A stretch of 60,000 nucleotides of DNA from Symsagittifera roscoffensis. Its lineage: Eukaryota > Xenacoelomorpha > Acoela > Convolutidae. Below are positions 1-11,227 of the stretch, in pieces. Within the stretch, counting starts at the first letter, position 1. Each line of letters opens with the position of its first letter. A model generated the notes under the pieces. It had not been told where the DNA came from. It searched no databases and worked only from the letters and a program-made list of their open reading frames with translations. The translations under genes and the position numbers were made by a program. The stretch is taken from positions 54,144,312-54,204,311 of the forward strand of contig NC_087066.1 in the NCBI RefSeq assembly GCF_963678635.1. The letters run 5' to 3'.

Positions 1-564
1 TTTGATAAAATGGACCGTAAAGCAGAAAAGACCCAAGATAAAAACCAGGTTTAATAGTTTAGGTTGAAATAGCTGATCTGTGTCATAATTCTTACAACAA
101 AGGGAAAGCGTCTGTGACTTATACAATTTTGATGTCTTAGGTACTTAAGCAGCCGCGGGTCTAAGGTTTCATCGAAGAGTGGGAAATTTTACAAAAAACG
201 TTCAAAAAGCCAATTGACCGTTTTTTTAGGTCAACGAAGGAGTCTTTTCGGTTAAACCCTCCTAAATGATGAAAATGTATATGAAAATTTTTAAAAAAAT
301 TGGAGTGATTTTACTCAAAAATAGAGGAACTCATATCCCGAGCTCTAAGGCAAGCTAGAAAGATGCAAAGAATGCAAAATAAACAGTTTAAAAAAAGCAT
401 TTTGGCATCTATTTATGACATTTATGTGCAGAAAACTGCAACAAAATAGAGGAAAAAAAGCTAGTTAGAGGCCAAATGAAGTAGAAATGTTTCGTTTTGA
501 CTAGTCCCATATTTATATCTTGCATTTCCTAGTGATATCGACCCACTTTTGTTATAAGATTTTT
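1..564. other. AT-rich stretch, no gene seen
   Basis: No coding frame with recognisable content, no tandem repeat and no RNA gene is visible. Confidence 0.6.
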
Positions 565-905
565 CAGTTTCATCTAGGGGGGAAGGGGAGGGGGGAGGGG
601 GTATAACCGAAAAGACCACAAAAAAAAAACGATTTTTTGGGCACTCCCAAACTACTATACAAACACAATTTGCCAAAATTTTCTGCTTCGTCAACAAAAT
701 TTTGAAAATTAGGCCACAAACGCCATTTTTCGGATTTTTTTGCAAAGTTTTGACCAAGAAAAAACTCCTCACGATTATTGTGTTTAATGGCGCCTTCAAA
801 AAAATTTTAGGCTGAGGGCGCCATCAAAAAACTTTTTGCCGTGAAATTAACTTTTCTCCCCATCCTCCCAAAAAAAACCGCTTGTGCCCTTAAGCCGATT
901 TCGAC
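565..905. repeat. Family G fragment (G6), hAT-MITE-like
   Basis: The stretch resembles the G2 copy at 17800-18117. Both have a G-rich left part followed by a block with 'ctcccaaa', then 'caaacacaatttgcc'-type text, then 'attttctgc', then an A/T-rich interior. A small inverted repeat, ATGGCGCC ... GGCGCCAT, lies at about 787-824. Neither terminus nor a target duplication could be placed, so it is called a decayed fragment. Confidence 0.45.
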
Positions 906-1203
906 GTCTTAACTTCAATTTAGCACCTTTTTGCAAGGTATCACAAAAAAATGCAATTTGTAAGTGTTTTCACAAATAAGCATTGCAAATCACATATCCT
1001 GAAAGATCATACGTACTTTGGAAAAAATAACCATGAAAACAAAATATCATTGAGTTGCGGCCAAAACAAAATTAACAGAGTTTCCACTTTTTTATTAGGA
1101 AAACGTTGTTCGGATAACTTTATTGGGTATAAAACGCTCAATTATACGTACAATGATTTTTTGATAGATTGCAAATATACTATATGATTCTGAGTGAACC
1201 AAT

Positions 1204-1530
1204 CAGGGGCGAATCTAAAATTTTTTTGAGGGTGAGGCGGATTGAGATTGAATTGAGAAAAACATTGAATTTTTTACAATAAGACAATATACGAAGCTAT
1301 ACAAATTTGAGTCTTCGACAGAAAATTTGTCAGTCACAGCCTCCGATTTTGATTTCCACATCTTTGTGGATGTAAATAAGCGCCGAATTTGCGAGTCGAT
1401 CCACCTTCATATTGAAGCGGAGGTAACTTTTTATTAGTATCATGCTCGAAAAAGAGCGCTTAGTAGTGCATACAGTCACTGGGAGGGTAGCACCAATCTT
1501 TATCAACAGACCTCCCTAAATCCGACCCTG
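1204..1530. mobile_element. hAT-like MITE (family G, copy G1) with perfect 8-bp TSD
   Basis: The left end CAGGGGCGAATCTA and the right end, read in reverse complement as CAGGGTCGGATTTA, form terminal inverted repeats. The flanks carry an identical 8-bp direct repeat, gaaccaat, at 1196-1203 and 1531-1538. A CAGGG terminus with an 8-bp duplication is the classic signature of the hAT superfamily. The 327-bp interior has no coding frame, so the copy is non-autonomous and would depend on a transposase encoded elsewhere. It lies about 380 bp beyond the donor site of the receptor exon, so it probably sits in that gene's intron. Confidence 0.8.
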
Positions 1531-1538
1531 GAACCAAT

Positions 1539-1907
1539 TACAAACAATAATTTTACCCGGTTCGAGGTGTTCGATTTATCTTTGGACTTTCTCCACCAAA
1601 TTCCGGTATGTTTTGACTCTCTCCACCAAAAGTAGCTAAAGTTAAAGTTGCTTCTCGACCGCGGAAGTTGAGTTGCAAAACTGCACGTGGTCAACATTCA
1701 GAGTAGAAACATAAGTCGAGCACCTCGACCGGGGTACTAAGTCGACCCTTCAGAATTCATAATTTTTTGTGAATCAATATTTATTACCTGGACTTTGTGA
1801 GGTTGGAATCATAATATAGGAATCTTTTATACATTTTAAAACAACCCTGACTATGATCCTGTATTTACCATAAGTAGGCCATGATCCTGTATGGACTATT
1901 AACATAC
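1539..1907 (-). other. Probable intron of the receptor gene
   Basis: On the minus strand this follows the donor GTATGT at 1907-1902. Just after the donor, a short motif GGATCAT(G/A) recurs three times at 20-35 bp spacing, a small local repeat of unknown role. No second receptor exon (TM4 to TM7) could be found between here and the left window edge, so the remainder of the gene is presumably beyond position 1. Confidence 0.5.
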
Positions 1908-2416
1908 CATGATCCGTAGATAAGCATGGGTTTCCATTTTGTAATTAACTGGTAGTAGTGAAGGGGTCTCCTTATGAAGAGGAATCTCTCCACCGCTATG
2001 GCCGCCAACTGGGTCAGATTAATGACCACGAAATAGATGCCGAAGTTAGACACCATACACGGGATCTCATTGGCCAATCCAGGGGTGACGTAATGCAGGA
2101 AGATAAACATTACGTCATACGTCAGTGACATTACGTCATTGATTGCGAGGGATAAAATAAAGTGATTGGAAGGAATGTTGAATATGGGAAAGTAGCCAAA
2201 AACTGCGAACAGTACCCCATTGGCAAGGATCCCGACGAACGCTATGCACAGCCGGATCACGTTTACCAAGACACTGAAATCGAAGTCCTCGACCTGCTCG
2301 GCCGAAGAGTTAAAAGGACGAAAAGTGTCCCCTGAACTATTCATCGAAGAGTCGAAATTATCAAGTGATATCGCTTCGCTGGTTCTCTCGTTTGGAATGA
2401 TATGTGTATCGACCAT
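1908..2416 (-). CDS. Class A (rhodopsin-like) G-protein-coupled receptor, first coding exon (partial)
   Basis: The exon encodes the first 169 residues and part of codon 170 of a seven-helix membrane receptor. The extracellular N-terminus (about residues 1-47) has two N-glycosylation sequons, at N26 and N36. TM1 carries GN with N66 as residue 1.50. TM2 carries LSLAINDV with D94 as 2.50. C120 fits the conserved 3.25 disulfide cysteine. TM3 ends in ERF (E143-R144-F145), a variant of the DRY motif, followed by the RRPLHY loop. The coding frame reads on into a stop at 1865, but a donor-like ATG|GTATGT at 1908/1907 falls exactly where W170 (4.50 of TM4) would be split as TG|G, so I end the exon there. 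The ATG at 2416 has A at -3 and G at +4, a good start context. Base composition is clearly richer in GC than its surroundings. The ligand cannot be judged; a peptide or amine receptor is possible. TM4 to TM7 are not in the window. Confidence 0.85.
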
Positions 2417-2867
2417 CGTTGCTTAATTTTGTCGGAACCTGACCCCGATCGTTCAGCAAAACTAGCTGCAGTTGCAAGACCTTCCAGTAATTTTTTTGGG
2501 CGTTGAAAAATTTGTCAACGTTTGGGCAAATTTCGATAGAATATCAATTGACAGCTGTATAAAATCTAAAACATCAAAATAAACGTTGCAATCAAAATCA
2601 GAGTGCAATTTATCTATAATTAGCGGGAAAAATTTAAAACTTTTGTCGGAAAAAGATTTTTTTAATTTTTTTTCTGTGGCCAAAAAGTAAAAATAAAGTA
2701 AGTAAAGAAACCTTCAATTGTCGTTTTTAAACGAATTAAATAAGGTTTTTGCTTCAAAATTTTGAAGTTTTTTGATTTTCGAATTGATACCTACTCATGA
2801 ACAAAATGGCAAAGTTTCTCATCACAAATTTAAGTTTCTGGATCTATTCGTTTTTTGTGCTCGTGAC
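2417..2867. other. Upstream flank of the receptor exon
   Basis: This is the 5' side of the receptor start (minus strand) and would hold its 5' UTR or promoter. I see no convincing TATA box or other defined site, and no other gene. Confidence 0.4.
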
Positions 2868-3559
2868 GAGAAAGTCTTATACTTTTTTCCCACTCTCTGA
2901 CAATTAAGTTAAACGTGTTACAAGCTGAAAAATTTTAAGTTAAACTAACAAAGTATGTTAGCGGTTAGCTGGAAATTTGCCGGTAACTTTGATGGATCAT
3001 GATAAAAAATGACAGACACACACATCGGCAAATATCAACCGAGAAAGTCTTATACTTTTTTCCCACTCTCTGACAATTAAGTTAAACGTGTTACAAGCTG
3101 AAAAATTTTAAGTTAAACTAACAAAGTATGTTAGCGGTTAGCTGGAAATTTGCCGGTAACTTTGATGGATCATGATAAAAAATGACAGACACACACATCG
3201 GCAAATATCAACCGAGAAAGTCTTATACTTTTTTCCCACTCTCTGACAATTAAGTTAAACGTGTTACAAGCTGAAAAATTTTAAGTTAAACTAACAAAGT
3301 ATGTTAGCGGTTAGCTGGAAATTTGCCGGTAACTTTGATGGATCATGATAAAAAATGACAGACACACACATCGGCAAATATCAACCGAGAAAGTCTTATA
3401 CTTTTTTCCCACTCTCTGACAATTAAGTTAAACGTGTTACAAGCTGAAAAATTTTAAGTTAAACTAACAAAGTATGTTAGCGGTTAGCTGGAAATTTGCC
3501 GGTAACTTTGATGGATCATGATAAAAAAGGACAGACACACACATCGGCAAATATCAACC
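2868..3559. repeat. 173-bp tandem repeat, four copies
   Basis: Four head-to-tail copies start at 2868, 3041, 3214 and 3387, with a period of exactly 173 bp. By eye they are almost identical; the last copy has 'aaaaaagg' where the others have 'aaaaaatg'. Each unit contains the segment gacagacacacacatcgg and a pair of related 'gttaaac / gttaaact' motifs. The array ends sharply at 3559/3560. The unit has no coding content. Monomers near nucleosome length are typical of satellites, but four copies is a short array. Near-identity implies a recent origin or homogenisation. Confidence 0.95.
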
Positions 3560-3654
3560 GTTTGCTCCGCTACTCTTACATGCGACACGAATAGCATAAT
3601 GCATGTGAATCGGTGTTTGCCGCTACATTGCTTTTCGGATATTCAAACGACCGG

Positions 3655-4312
3655 CAATAACATGAGCTGGTGTGTTTTTTTCTTGATCCGATCATTTGAA
3701 AAATTAGGAGTTACTTGTATTCATCTGTGTTTCTTGGTTTCATCTTTTTTTTTTGGCTTTCCACAAAAAAATCAGCTACCACAAATAATCACCGGAGTGA
3801 GGTGAGTGATATATCATTATATCATTTTAATTGCTTTTCAGTCGCAATTCGAGTCACCTTAAAAAATTTTCAACAAAATTTTCCGGTGTCCAGAAAAACC
3901 GGTTTGAAGTTTTTGACTTGTCGTCTAATTTGAGCAAGTAAAATGGGTAAAATAGCGGGCTTGTTTATGCCTAATTTAAGCCGTTTACAAAAACTTCCTC
4001 ATGATTAGTTTTATTTTTACTTGAGTAAAGCTAAGTTTTGGAATCTTTTAATAACCTTTTCGGAACTAAAACTTCACAAATTCAAAATATTTCTGCAAAA
4101 AATTGAAAACTGTTAAAAATATTTTTTTGTTCTTTTTGTTTTTCTTGTCAATTTTGTTCAAAAAATGTCCAATTTGCCTTTTTTACTATAATTGTCGCAA
4201 TTGTCTGAATTTAAGTTTTTTTTGTTCAGATGCTTTGATCACACCACCCAAAAATAACGACACTAATTAAAAAACAAATAAAAAAGCAGCAACTGGCTAT
4301 CCTTGTTTCATT
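3655..4312 (-). repeat. Dispersed repeat family A, copy A1
   Basis: Recognised by the conserved blocks 'aatcagctaccacaaataat', 'gatatatcattat', 'cgcaattcgagt', 'ccagaaaaaccggtttgaa', 'gatcacaccac' and 'ctggctatccttgtttcat', in the same order as copy A7 (48050-49175) and in reverse-complement order relative to A3 and A6. No coding capacity. The superfamily is unknown. Confidence 0.65.
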
Positions 4313-4795
4313 GTTGATTTTTTTTTGTCTGAATTTCTCATAAACATATCTAGGTAACTTTATGCCAATCAATCTGTATGCCGCTGTTAAGGTTCGCGAC
4401 CAGTCGTAATGCGGTAAAACTAAAACGCATCTCAAGCAACAGCTAAATTATATGTGCCTAAATTGCGTACGCCAGAAAAACCAAAAAAAAAACCAGAAAA
4501 ATATGACATTCAGTTAGCTTACTCTAATAAAAAATTTCAAAAAAAACAAACGGGAAACAAGTTAATTTTGGAATAAAGGGGTGACAATCATGAGTGTGGA
4601 AGTACAAGAGTGCCAAAAAAATTTAAAATTGCTGAAAATTAATTAACGATTTTTGAAATTGTTTAACTTCCTATCTGATTTTTATTGGGTTTCAAGTCAA
4701 ACTTTCCTACGTTTTAGAGTAAAAAAATAAAGAACGTTTTGCTGTAGTATTTATCACTTGCAAAAACGATTGACATCAACTTAGAAGCAAAGCTG
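4313..4795. other. AT-rich stretch, no gene seen
   Basis: Nothing recognisable beyond homopolymer A and T tracts. Confidence 0.5.
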
Positions 4796-5280
4796 GCTTG
4801 TTGATCCGATTTTCGAACAAAGTGTCCGTTATGGTGTGTTTTTTTTATTCAACAATTTCCGACTTTTTAACTTAAAGCGTGTTTGAAAATTTTTTCGCCA
4901 TTTTGCTGGCTTGAATTCAAACTCGAAAGTTTTTTTGCCTGTGATCAATTTTTGTTGTGCCTGGACAATTTGAGATAATTAACGCGCGATATATTGCGGT
5001 CCTACAACACGCGTAAGCGGTGGATTAATGCGTTTTAATTTGGATTGAGGCAGGTCATTTAGTCTTTATTAGGATACGAAACGCTAAATACATCCCTTTG
5101 TAGTTTACATTACCGTGTGGGAAAATGAATTGACGAACAAAAAAACAAGAAATAAAACTTGTTCATTTTTTCTTCTTGTTTTCGATCAATTTGCCTATGT
5201 TTCAACCGCAAATCTTTTTAATTGGCCTTAAAACGCAGTTGGAAAATTTATAGCTTAGCTTTGATATACGAGCAGTCTTG
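4796..5280 (+). mobile_element. Family B (Helentron/HINE-like), decayed copy B5
   Basis: The copy keeps the family order: a degraded 5' end, then 'acaatttgagataattaacgcg', then 'cacgcgtaagc', and the 3' terminus TACGAGCAGTCTTG at 5267-5280 followed by TT. The subterminal repeat before the 3' hairpin is degraded to 'cagttggaaa'. It is more diverged than B1 and B2. Confidence 0.6.
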
Positions 5281-6130
5281 TTTTAATTACTGCCAGTAGC
5301 ATATGTCGAAGTTTTCTCTCATTCCCTTGCTAGTTATTTAGTTTTCACAGTTTTATATTGAATTGAAAAAGCGAAAATTTTTTAGATCGGCTAATAGAAT
5401 ATATAGAAAATTAAAGAAAATAAAGTAAAAAAATAGACACTTTACTTCTTAGGTAATCGGTCCTATAGAAATGGGTAAAATAGAAATGAACTTGATGGAC
5501 GAAATATGTTCTTTGACATTAAGAAAATACTGTTTTATTTACACCGGCGATTCTGGAAGAGCGTGAGGGGATATTATTAAACAGATAGTATTTACTTCAC
5601 AGAACTTTTTTACGGCCAATTAAATAGTTTGTTTCATAATCCTCAGGTTAGTTTAGAAGAGAGAGTGATAAAAATTATTGAAAAATTGGTGACGGATTTC
5701 TTCGAAGGACTTTTTTGTACCATTTGAGATGATTGATTTTTGCAAAATGGAGATTAATTATTCGTTACCAGGTAAAAAAACACTTACACTTTTATCATTG
5801 ATTTAGTTTTTTTTACTGGAAGGGTTTTTTCCTAGTTACTATGAAGGAGAGTAGTCAAGATATCCGAATAAAAATACAGAGATTTGGATCAATCCTTAGG
5901 GTAGGGCAACTAATCTCTTTCTGCTACCCAATTTGATGTTCATAGGTCTTAAATATTCGCCATTCCGTGCAAAACATTTATGACAAATTGCTAGTCGTAC
6001 TAACTTTACAGAACCAGTTTAAAAACTTTTATCAGGTATTTACGTCGTCAAGTTGGTAGAACTATCGATTTATTGATTTAAAACAGGAGGGTATTAAAAG
6101 TCTCATAACGCACTCTGCATATATTGTATG
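5281..6130. other. AT-rich stretch, no gene seen
   Basis: No repeat family or coding signal was recognised. Confidence 0.5.
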
Positions 6131-6180
6131 CAGGAACGGATTTAGGGGGGTTCGGATGCTGAAAATCCGCACCTCCCCTG
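6131..6180. repeat. Miniature foldback with hAT-like ends
   Basis: This 50-bp stretch begins CAGGAACGGATTTAG and ends AAATCCGCACCTCCCCTG, so its two ends are imperfect inverted copies resembling family G termini. No matching 8-bp flanking repeat is present. It may be an extreme deletion derivative or a chance palindrome. Confidence 0.35.
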
Positions 6181-6430
6181 ATAAAGTCGTAAGCAGTCCC
6201 TGCCATCAATATAAGGTGTTTGCTTTTAAAATAAAGTCAAAATATGATATATATTCAAAGAAAAATAAATCATCTCTTTTTCATGGTAAAATACTATTCC
6301 TCGATTTTTTTTTCAAATACTTCATAATAAACACCATTTATGCAAAAACTTTCTAGGCAATTTTTCTACACTTATAGACCGCATGAAATTTGTATGACAC
6401 GCATTTTGGTAAAAGTGCGCATATTAACAA
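6181..6430. other. AT-rich stretch, no gene seen
   Basis: Nothing is recognised here apart from A/T tracts. Confidence 0.4.
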
Positions 6431-6771
6431 GGATTGCCGATTACTGTGCAGGTAGCACAGAATCTTCCGACAATAGTCTTTAGAAAACAGCGGTTTAGAA
6501 AGTTTTTTTCCAAACTATAATAGTTTTTCTGCTTGTTGTGATAAAAAGATCTGACGTAAAAATATAACATAGGCATATAAGAGAGTCATAAAAGGATTGG
6601 ACAAATGAATTTGAAAAAAAAGACTAAGAAAACCAAAAAAAAATTAAAATATTTTTTTTCAAGTTTTTTTTCAGACTTTTTTTGAATTTTTTGAAGTTTT
6701 GTTCAAAAATGAAGCCAAAAACTCAAAAATTAATCTAATTTGCTCAAAATCAAGTTTAAAGGTTTTGAATT
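6431..6771 (+). repeat. Family A, copy A2 (cut by the sequence gap)
   Basis: Begins with the family A terminus, 'ggattgccgattactgtgca' and an imperfect hairpin TGTGC..GCACA, then 'ccgacaatagtcttta' and 'gtgataaaaa'. The copy runs into the N gap at 6772. Its opening text recurs just after the gap. Confidence 0.65.
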
Positions 6772-6971
6772 NNNNNNNNNNNNNNNNNNNNNNNNNNNNN
6801 NNNNNNNNNNNNNNNNNNNNNNNNNNNNNNNNNNNNNNNNNNNNNNNNNNNNNNNNNNNNNNNNNNNNNNNNNNNNNNNNNNNNNNNNNNNNNNNNNNNN
6901 NNNNNNNNNNNNNNNNNNNNNNNNNNNNNNNNNNNNNNNNNNNNNNNNNNNNNNNNNNNNNNNNNNNNNNN
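6772..6971. other. Assembly gap (200 N)
   Basis: Exactly 200 N, which suggests a placeholder of fixed size rather than a measured distance. Confidence 0.99.
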
Positions 6972-7545
6972 GAATGTACCGACAATAGTCTTCATAAAAC
7001 AACGGTTTAGAAAGTTTTTTTTTTCAAATTGTAGTAGTTTTTTCTGCTTGCTGTGATAAAAGAGTTTGACGTAAAAATATAACATAGGCGTATTAGACAG
7101 TCAGTTTTAGTAATATAGGCAAATTGGACAAATAAATTTGTTTAAGAAATGACTAGAAAAACAAAAAAAAATTTTCAGATATTTTTTGAATTTTTTGAAG
7201 CTTTTGCTTCCAAAAACTGATTTTATTTGCTTAAAAACTTAAAACTTAATTTTAAGCAAGTAAAATCAGTTTTTGGAATTTTTTGGCTCAATTTTTTGCT
7301 GCTTTATTCGCACGAAAAATCAAAAAGTTCCAACCGGTTTCTATCGGCACTGGGAATTTTTTTTTGGAAATTTTTTTTGATGTCATTCGAATCACGACTG
7401 AAAAAGCTTCAATATGATATATCACTCAACCCAGTCCGATAATTATTTGTGGCACCTGAATTTGCGTGGAAAACAAAAACAAAAAACTAAAATACACCCG
7501 AATACAAAATTCCTGCCATTTTCAATGGTCGGAACAAAGATACCA
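6972..7545 (+). repeat. Family A, copy A3
   Basis: Starts just after the gap with 'accgacaatagtcttcat', parallel to A2 at about 6459-6480. It carries the far-end blocks 'gatatatcactcaacc', 'gataattatttgtggc' and 'gcgtggaaaac', also found in A6. A2 and A3 could be one element with an internal duplication, two adjacent elements, or two ends wrongly joined over the gap. Confidence 0.65.
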
Positions 7546-10500
7546 TCAATGTTTCTAATTATGGATGAGTGAGGCGTCGCTCATCGAATCTTTATTAGAA
7601 CTCTTTTGTCTTTATCTTTAGGTCAAAAAATTTCATGGACGAGAAACTTGAGAAATCTGTGAAAATACAGATAGTTGTTGCCTAGCTTGTCAAGCAAGGG
7701 TTGAAAAATTAAGGGTTCAATTTTTTTCTCAGGGATACCAAATTTGGTCTCTTTTGCACAAGATTTTAGCGTTTAGTGCCATTTTTAATTTTTCTTAAGG
7801 AAAACATGGGTGAATTAAATGCTTGTGTTTTAATCTAATTTAGCACAAATTATTTACTTTTTTTTACAAAATTTTACTAAGATTACCCTATTGTTTTTTT
7901 CTGACAAACAGTAAGTTTTCGCAAACAACGTATATATTCATAAAACATAACAATTGATTGCCATTCTTTTCGTTTGACCCAAGGATTGGTTTTGGCCATG
8001 AGAAGGAACAAATATCAAAAATTTGGTCAGGATAAAAATAATAATGGATAATTACTTAAAGAGGAAGTCGACAAAAAGAGGCCAGAAAATGGGAGTCTGT
8101 GCTTTTTACGTTTCTTTTGCATTTAATTCCATTATATTGAATGGAATTAGGATATTAGGCAATTACTTCTTATAACTAGCTTAAATAACCGGCTTCATTT
8201 TACTAAAAAGTCGCTAAAAAGGTACTGAACCACGTCACGAAACCAATAAACTGCGATTAATGAACTTGAAGTTGACTATCTTCTCTGAATGGGCATTATC
8301 ATCTATTCAGGGTGCTTTACTTTTTAGATATCAACGATGGATTTCAAATTGACGTTACTTGCTTGACCGCTTTTCGCCAGTTGAGATTCAATGATAGATA
8401 AAGTAAAAGTTCAATAATAGATAAGGTATAGATTAAAGAGTCGGAAAACTATAAAAATACAAAAAATGACTCATTGAAAGTGAAATAAAAAAATTTATTA
8501 AAGTTCATTTATATAAACATTGCATCATTAATTAACTTAATTCATTTTATTGTAATCGTTATGTCTTTGCTAAAAAGCACAAACGGTGAGATTAACAGCA
8601 CGACAGCACAACCATTAGAACACTTAACCCATGAATTTTATACACTGCTCTTTGGAAGTAGAGTTAGCTCTTTTTGATTTTAGATGTTCCAGCCTCTTAA
8701 AAAGTAAAGATCATTTGATCCAGGTACATCCTACTCCAAACAAACTTCACAGCTAGAATTAAAGTTAAGATACATACAATGCTTGTGGTCTTTTGATAAT
8801 TTTTTTGTTCCGGTTTTTGAAGAAAATAGCGAAATTTTTTGGGCTTGGTATGATTTTTGTTTCTCTAGACAATTGTCGACTAATAAGTTTCCTTTTCAGA
8901 AGAAACTTTTCAAATCATTTAAAAATTATTGATTCTTGAGCAAAATCGAAAAATTATTTCACATACGTCCCGTTTTTAGGAAGTTTCGGGGTTATGGCGC
9001 AATATATTTAAATGTGAGTGAATCGGCGAATTAACATTTTTCAACATTGAATTAAGGCAAAAAATTTGATTTGAATAATATGAGACCAGGCGTGAAATTT
9101 TAAAAATTTTTTTACAACATTGAATGCTGGGAATTTATTGTATAAATAAAAAAAAACTAATATTACATCAACTTAAATTTTTCCTTTTTTGATAATATTT
9201 GTCATGTTACTTATTAAAAATTCTTTCATTGAGACGTTCAAGTGCAGCCGAAACTTTTAGGGTTTACTTATACGTCATTTTTTTGTCTAATTATTTGACT
9301 TTGCTTCTTTGCTTCGAAACATTCCGAATTTTCTTTAATTGGGCATGCCATACGTTTGTATGTGTATCAGGAATTTGCATACGAACTTGAAAGCATGCCA
9401 AAAATTTTAAGGGGAATGCATTTTTGATTTTTTTTGCAGATTTCCTGTACAAATGAGTTTGGCGTAAAATTTGTCGGCGAAACTTTTGCGCAACGGTAAT
9501 TACAATTTTAGCGTTTGAAGTATTTTTTCTCTTCAATTAATGAGTTTGATTCAACTTAAAAGAGTCATTTGTTAAAATTTATCTGGCATTGTCAGTAATA
9601 AACTTGCAATCAGTGATACTAAAAGCAAATAAACTTAGTTTTTCAATTGACTTTTATTGTCTATGGAGTAGTGTCGGTTTAGGAAAATCGAAAAAATTTT
9701 CTTTTTTTAAAAATTTGTAAAAATTAACAAAAAAACTTGAATCAGAAAAAATATATGGCGCGTTCAATGTCACAAAAAGGCAAATTGGCAATTTTTCAGC
9801 CAATTTAAATTTGAATGAAAAATCACTTATAAAAAAGCTTTCTAAACTGTAAATCAAGACGTCAAAAAAATTTTTTAATGATAAAATTTATTTGGAGAAA
9901 AAACTACACGAGCTCTAATACTCTGTCAATTTCTTCGAAAGTCGGTAAAAAAGAATTAATTGAAATTGGAGATAGAATCTCGTTATTATCTAAATCCTGT
10001 ATATTAGAATAAACACTCCACATAATAGCACATACGCTTGCTTATTCTCACGTAAATCAATAACAAATCTTTGATTTTTTTGTTAATTCCGGATTGTTTC
10101 TGGAGTTAACGATTTTTGTTTTATATTGCGCATTTTTTTCTCTGGACTCAGAAATAAGGAAGACCCCTAATAAAGAAAGCAAATATTGATGAACTATTCT
10201 GAACTATTCGCACAAAAGTTCTTAGTTAATTTTGTTTCTTTTGTATGAAAAATTCAGTCTGGACTATGTTTAAAGACAAAAATAACAAATTTGTGCGGGC
10301 AAACTTTTTCACAAAGTTTTTTATTTGAGCGTGAAAGCAACATTGCGACTAAAATCTGAGTAAAAAACTTCCTTTTTTTCCAGCTTGATAAAAATTGCCG
10401 GTCTTAAAATTTTTGCAAAAGTAAATTTATGTTAAACACATTCATCATACACTATGCGTATAAAATTGTATGATAAGCATTTGTCTTGTATTCAAGTGTA

Positions 10501-11227
10501 TAATAATCATTTTTGGTTTATTCAGGTCAGTCTGTGTTTTTTTTCATTCGTCAATTATCAACTAGACCAGCAGAAGTCAAGCAAAGCTTCGAAATATGGC
10601 AAACCAGGAAGTTAAAAACCCTTGCTTAAAATTGCACATTTCTAAGCTGACTGATGGTTGAATTCTAAATGTTAAGAGAAATGAAAATTGAAAAGAATTT
10701 TGCCCATAGAATTTTGCAATTTTGTAATCTTATAGTAGAGGTGATAATAATTCAACAAAACAGAACCATTAAAATGAAAGAAATAAAGAAATAAAAAAGA
10801 TATGAAAAATTCAAGCTTGCGATATGGACAAAAATAACAGTTTTTGCGGGCAATTTTTTTTTCAAAAAGTGATAATGCGATTAAAAAGTGAAGGAAAAAA
10901 TGTCCCTGAAATGTGGGTTCATACTCCATGCAGCTAAAAAAACTGTTTATGTTCCACCTTTTAAAAATGGATATGTATCATAATCAGTTTTTCCATACAC
11001 TTTTTTATGAGAAGCATTTTTTTGTTTGGAATGTTATTATTGGCACTTTTCGTGAATCGAGGTCAAAATTGTAAAAACATTCACCTGCGACTATTCTCTA
11101 CGACTTTCAGAGAGTTTGAATAAAACAATATGGTATACTGAGCAGCATTAACGCTTTCGCAGAGCATATTCTCAGCAAACATTGTTTTGAATCTCAAAAA
11201 TAAGATCGAATCTCGCATCGATCACTA
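7546..11227. other. Gene-free stretch with faint repeat remnants
   Basis: No supported gene. A faint family B remnant may lie at about 8810-9010 ('ttccggttttt', 'agacaa', 'ggcgcaatatatttaa'). Two related blocks about 550 bp apart (about 10245-10460 and 10795-10990) share 'gacaaaaataaca', 'gcgggcaa' and 'attgcga/aatgcga', so they look like a diverged direct repeat. Short pieces near 10440-10520 and 10960-11010 resemble the 'atcatac' part of family J. Confidence 0.4.

Noticed and set aside
2868-3559. CRISPR-like array
   Set aside because: Units are contiguous 173-mers without unique spacers, in a eukaryotic setting.
6671-7085. Frames spanning the N gap
   Set aside because: Mostly unknown residues; they exist only because N codons are not stops. 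The same applies at 35144-35458.
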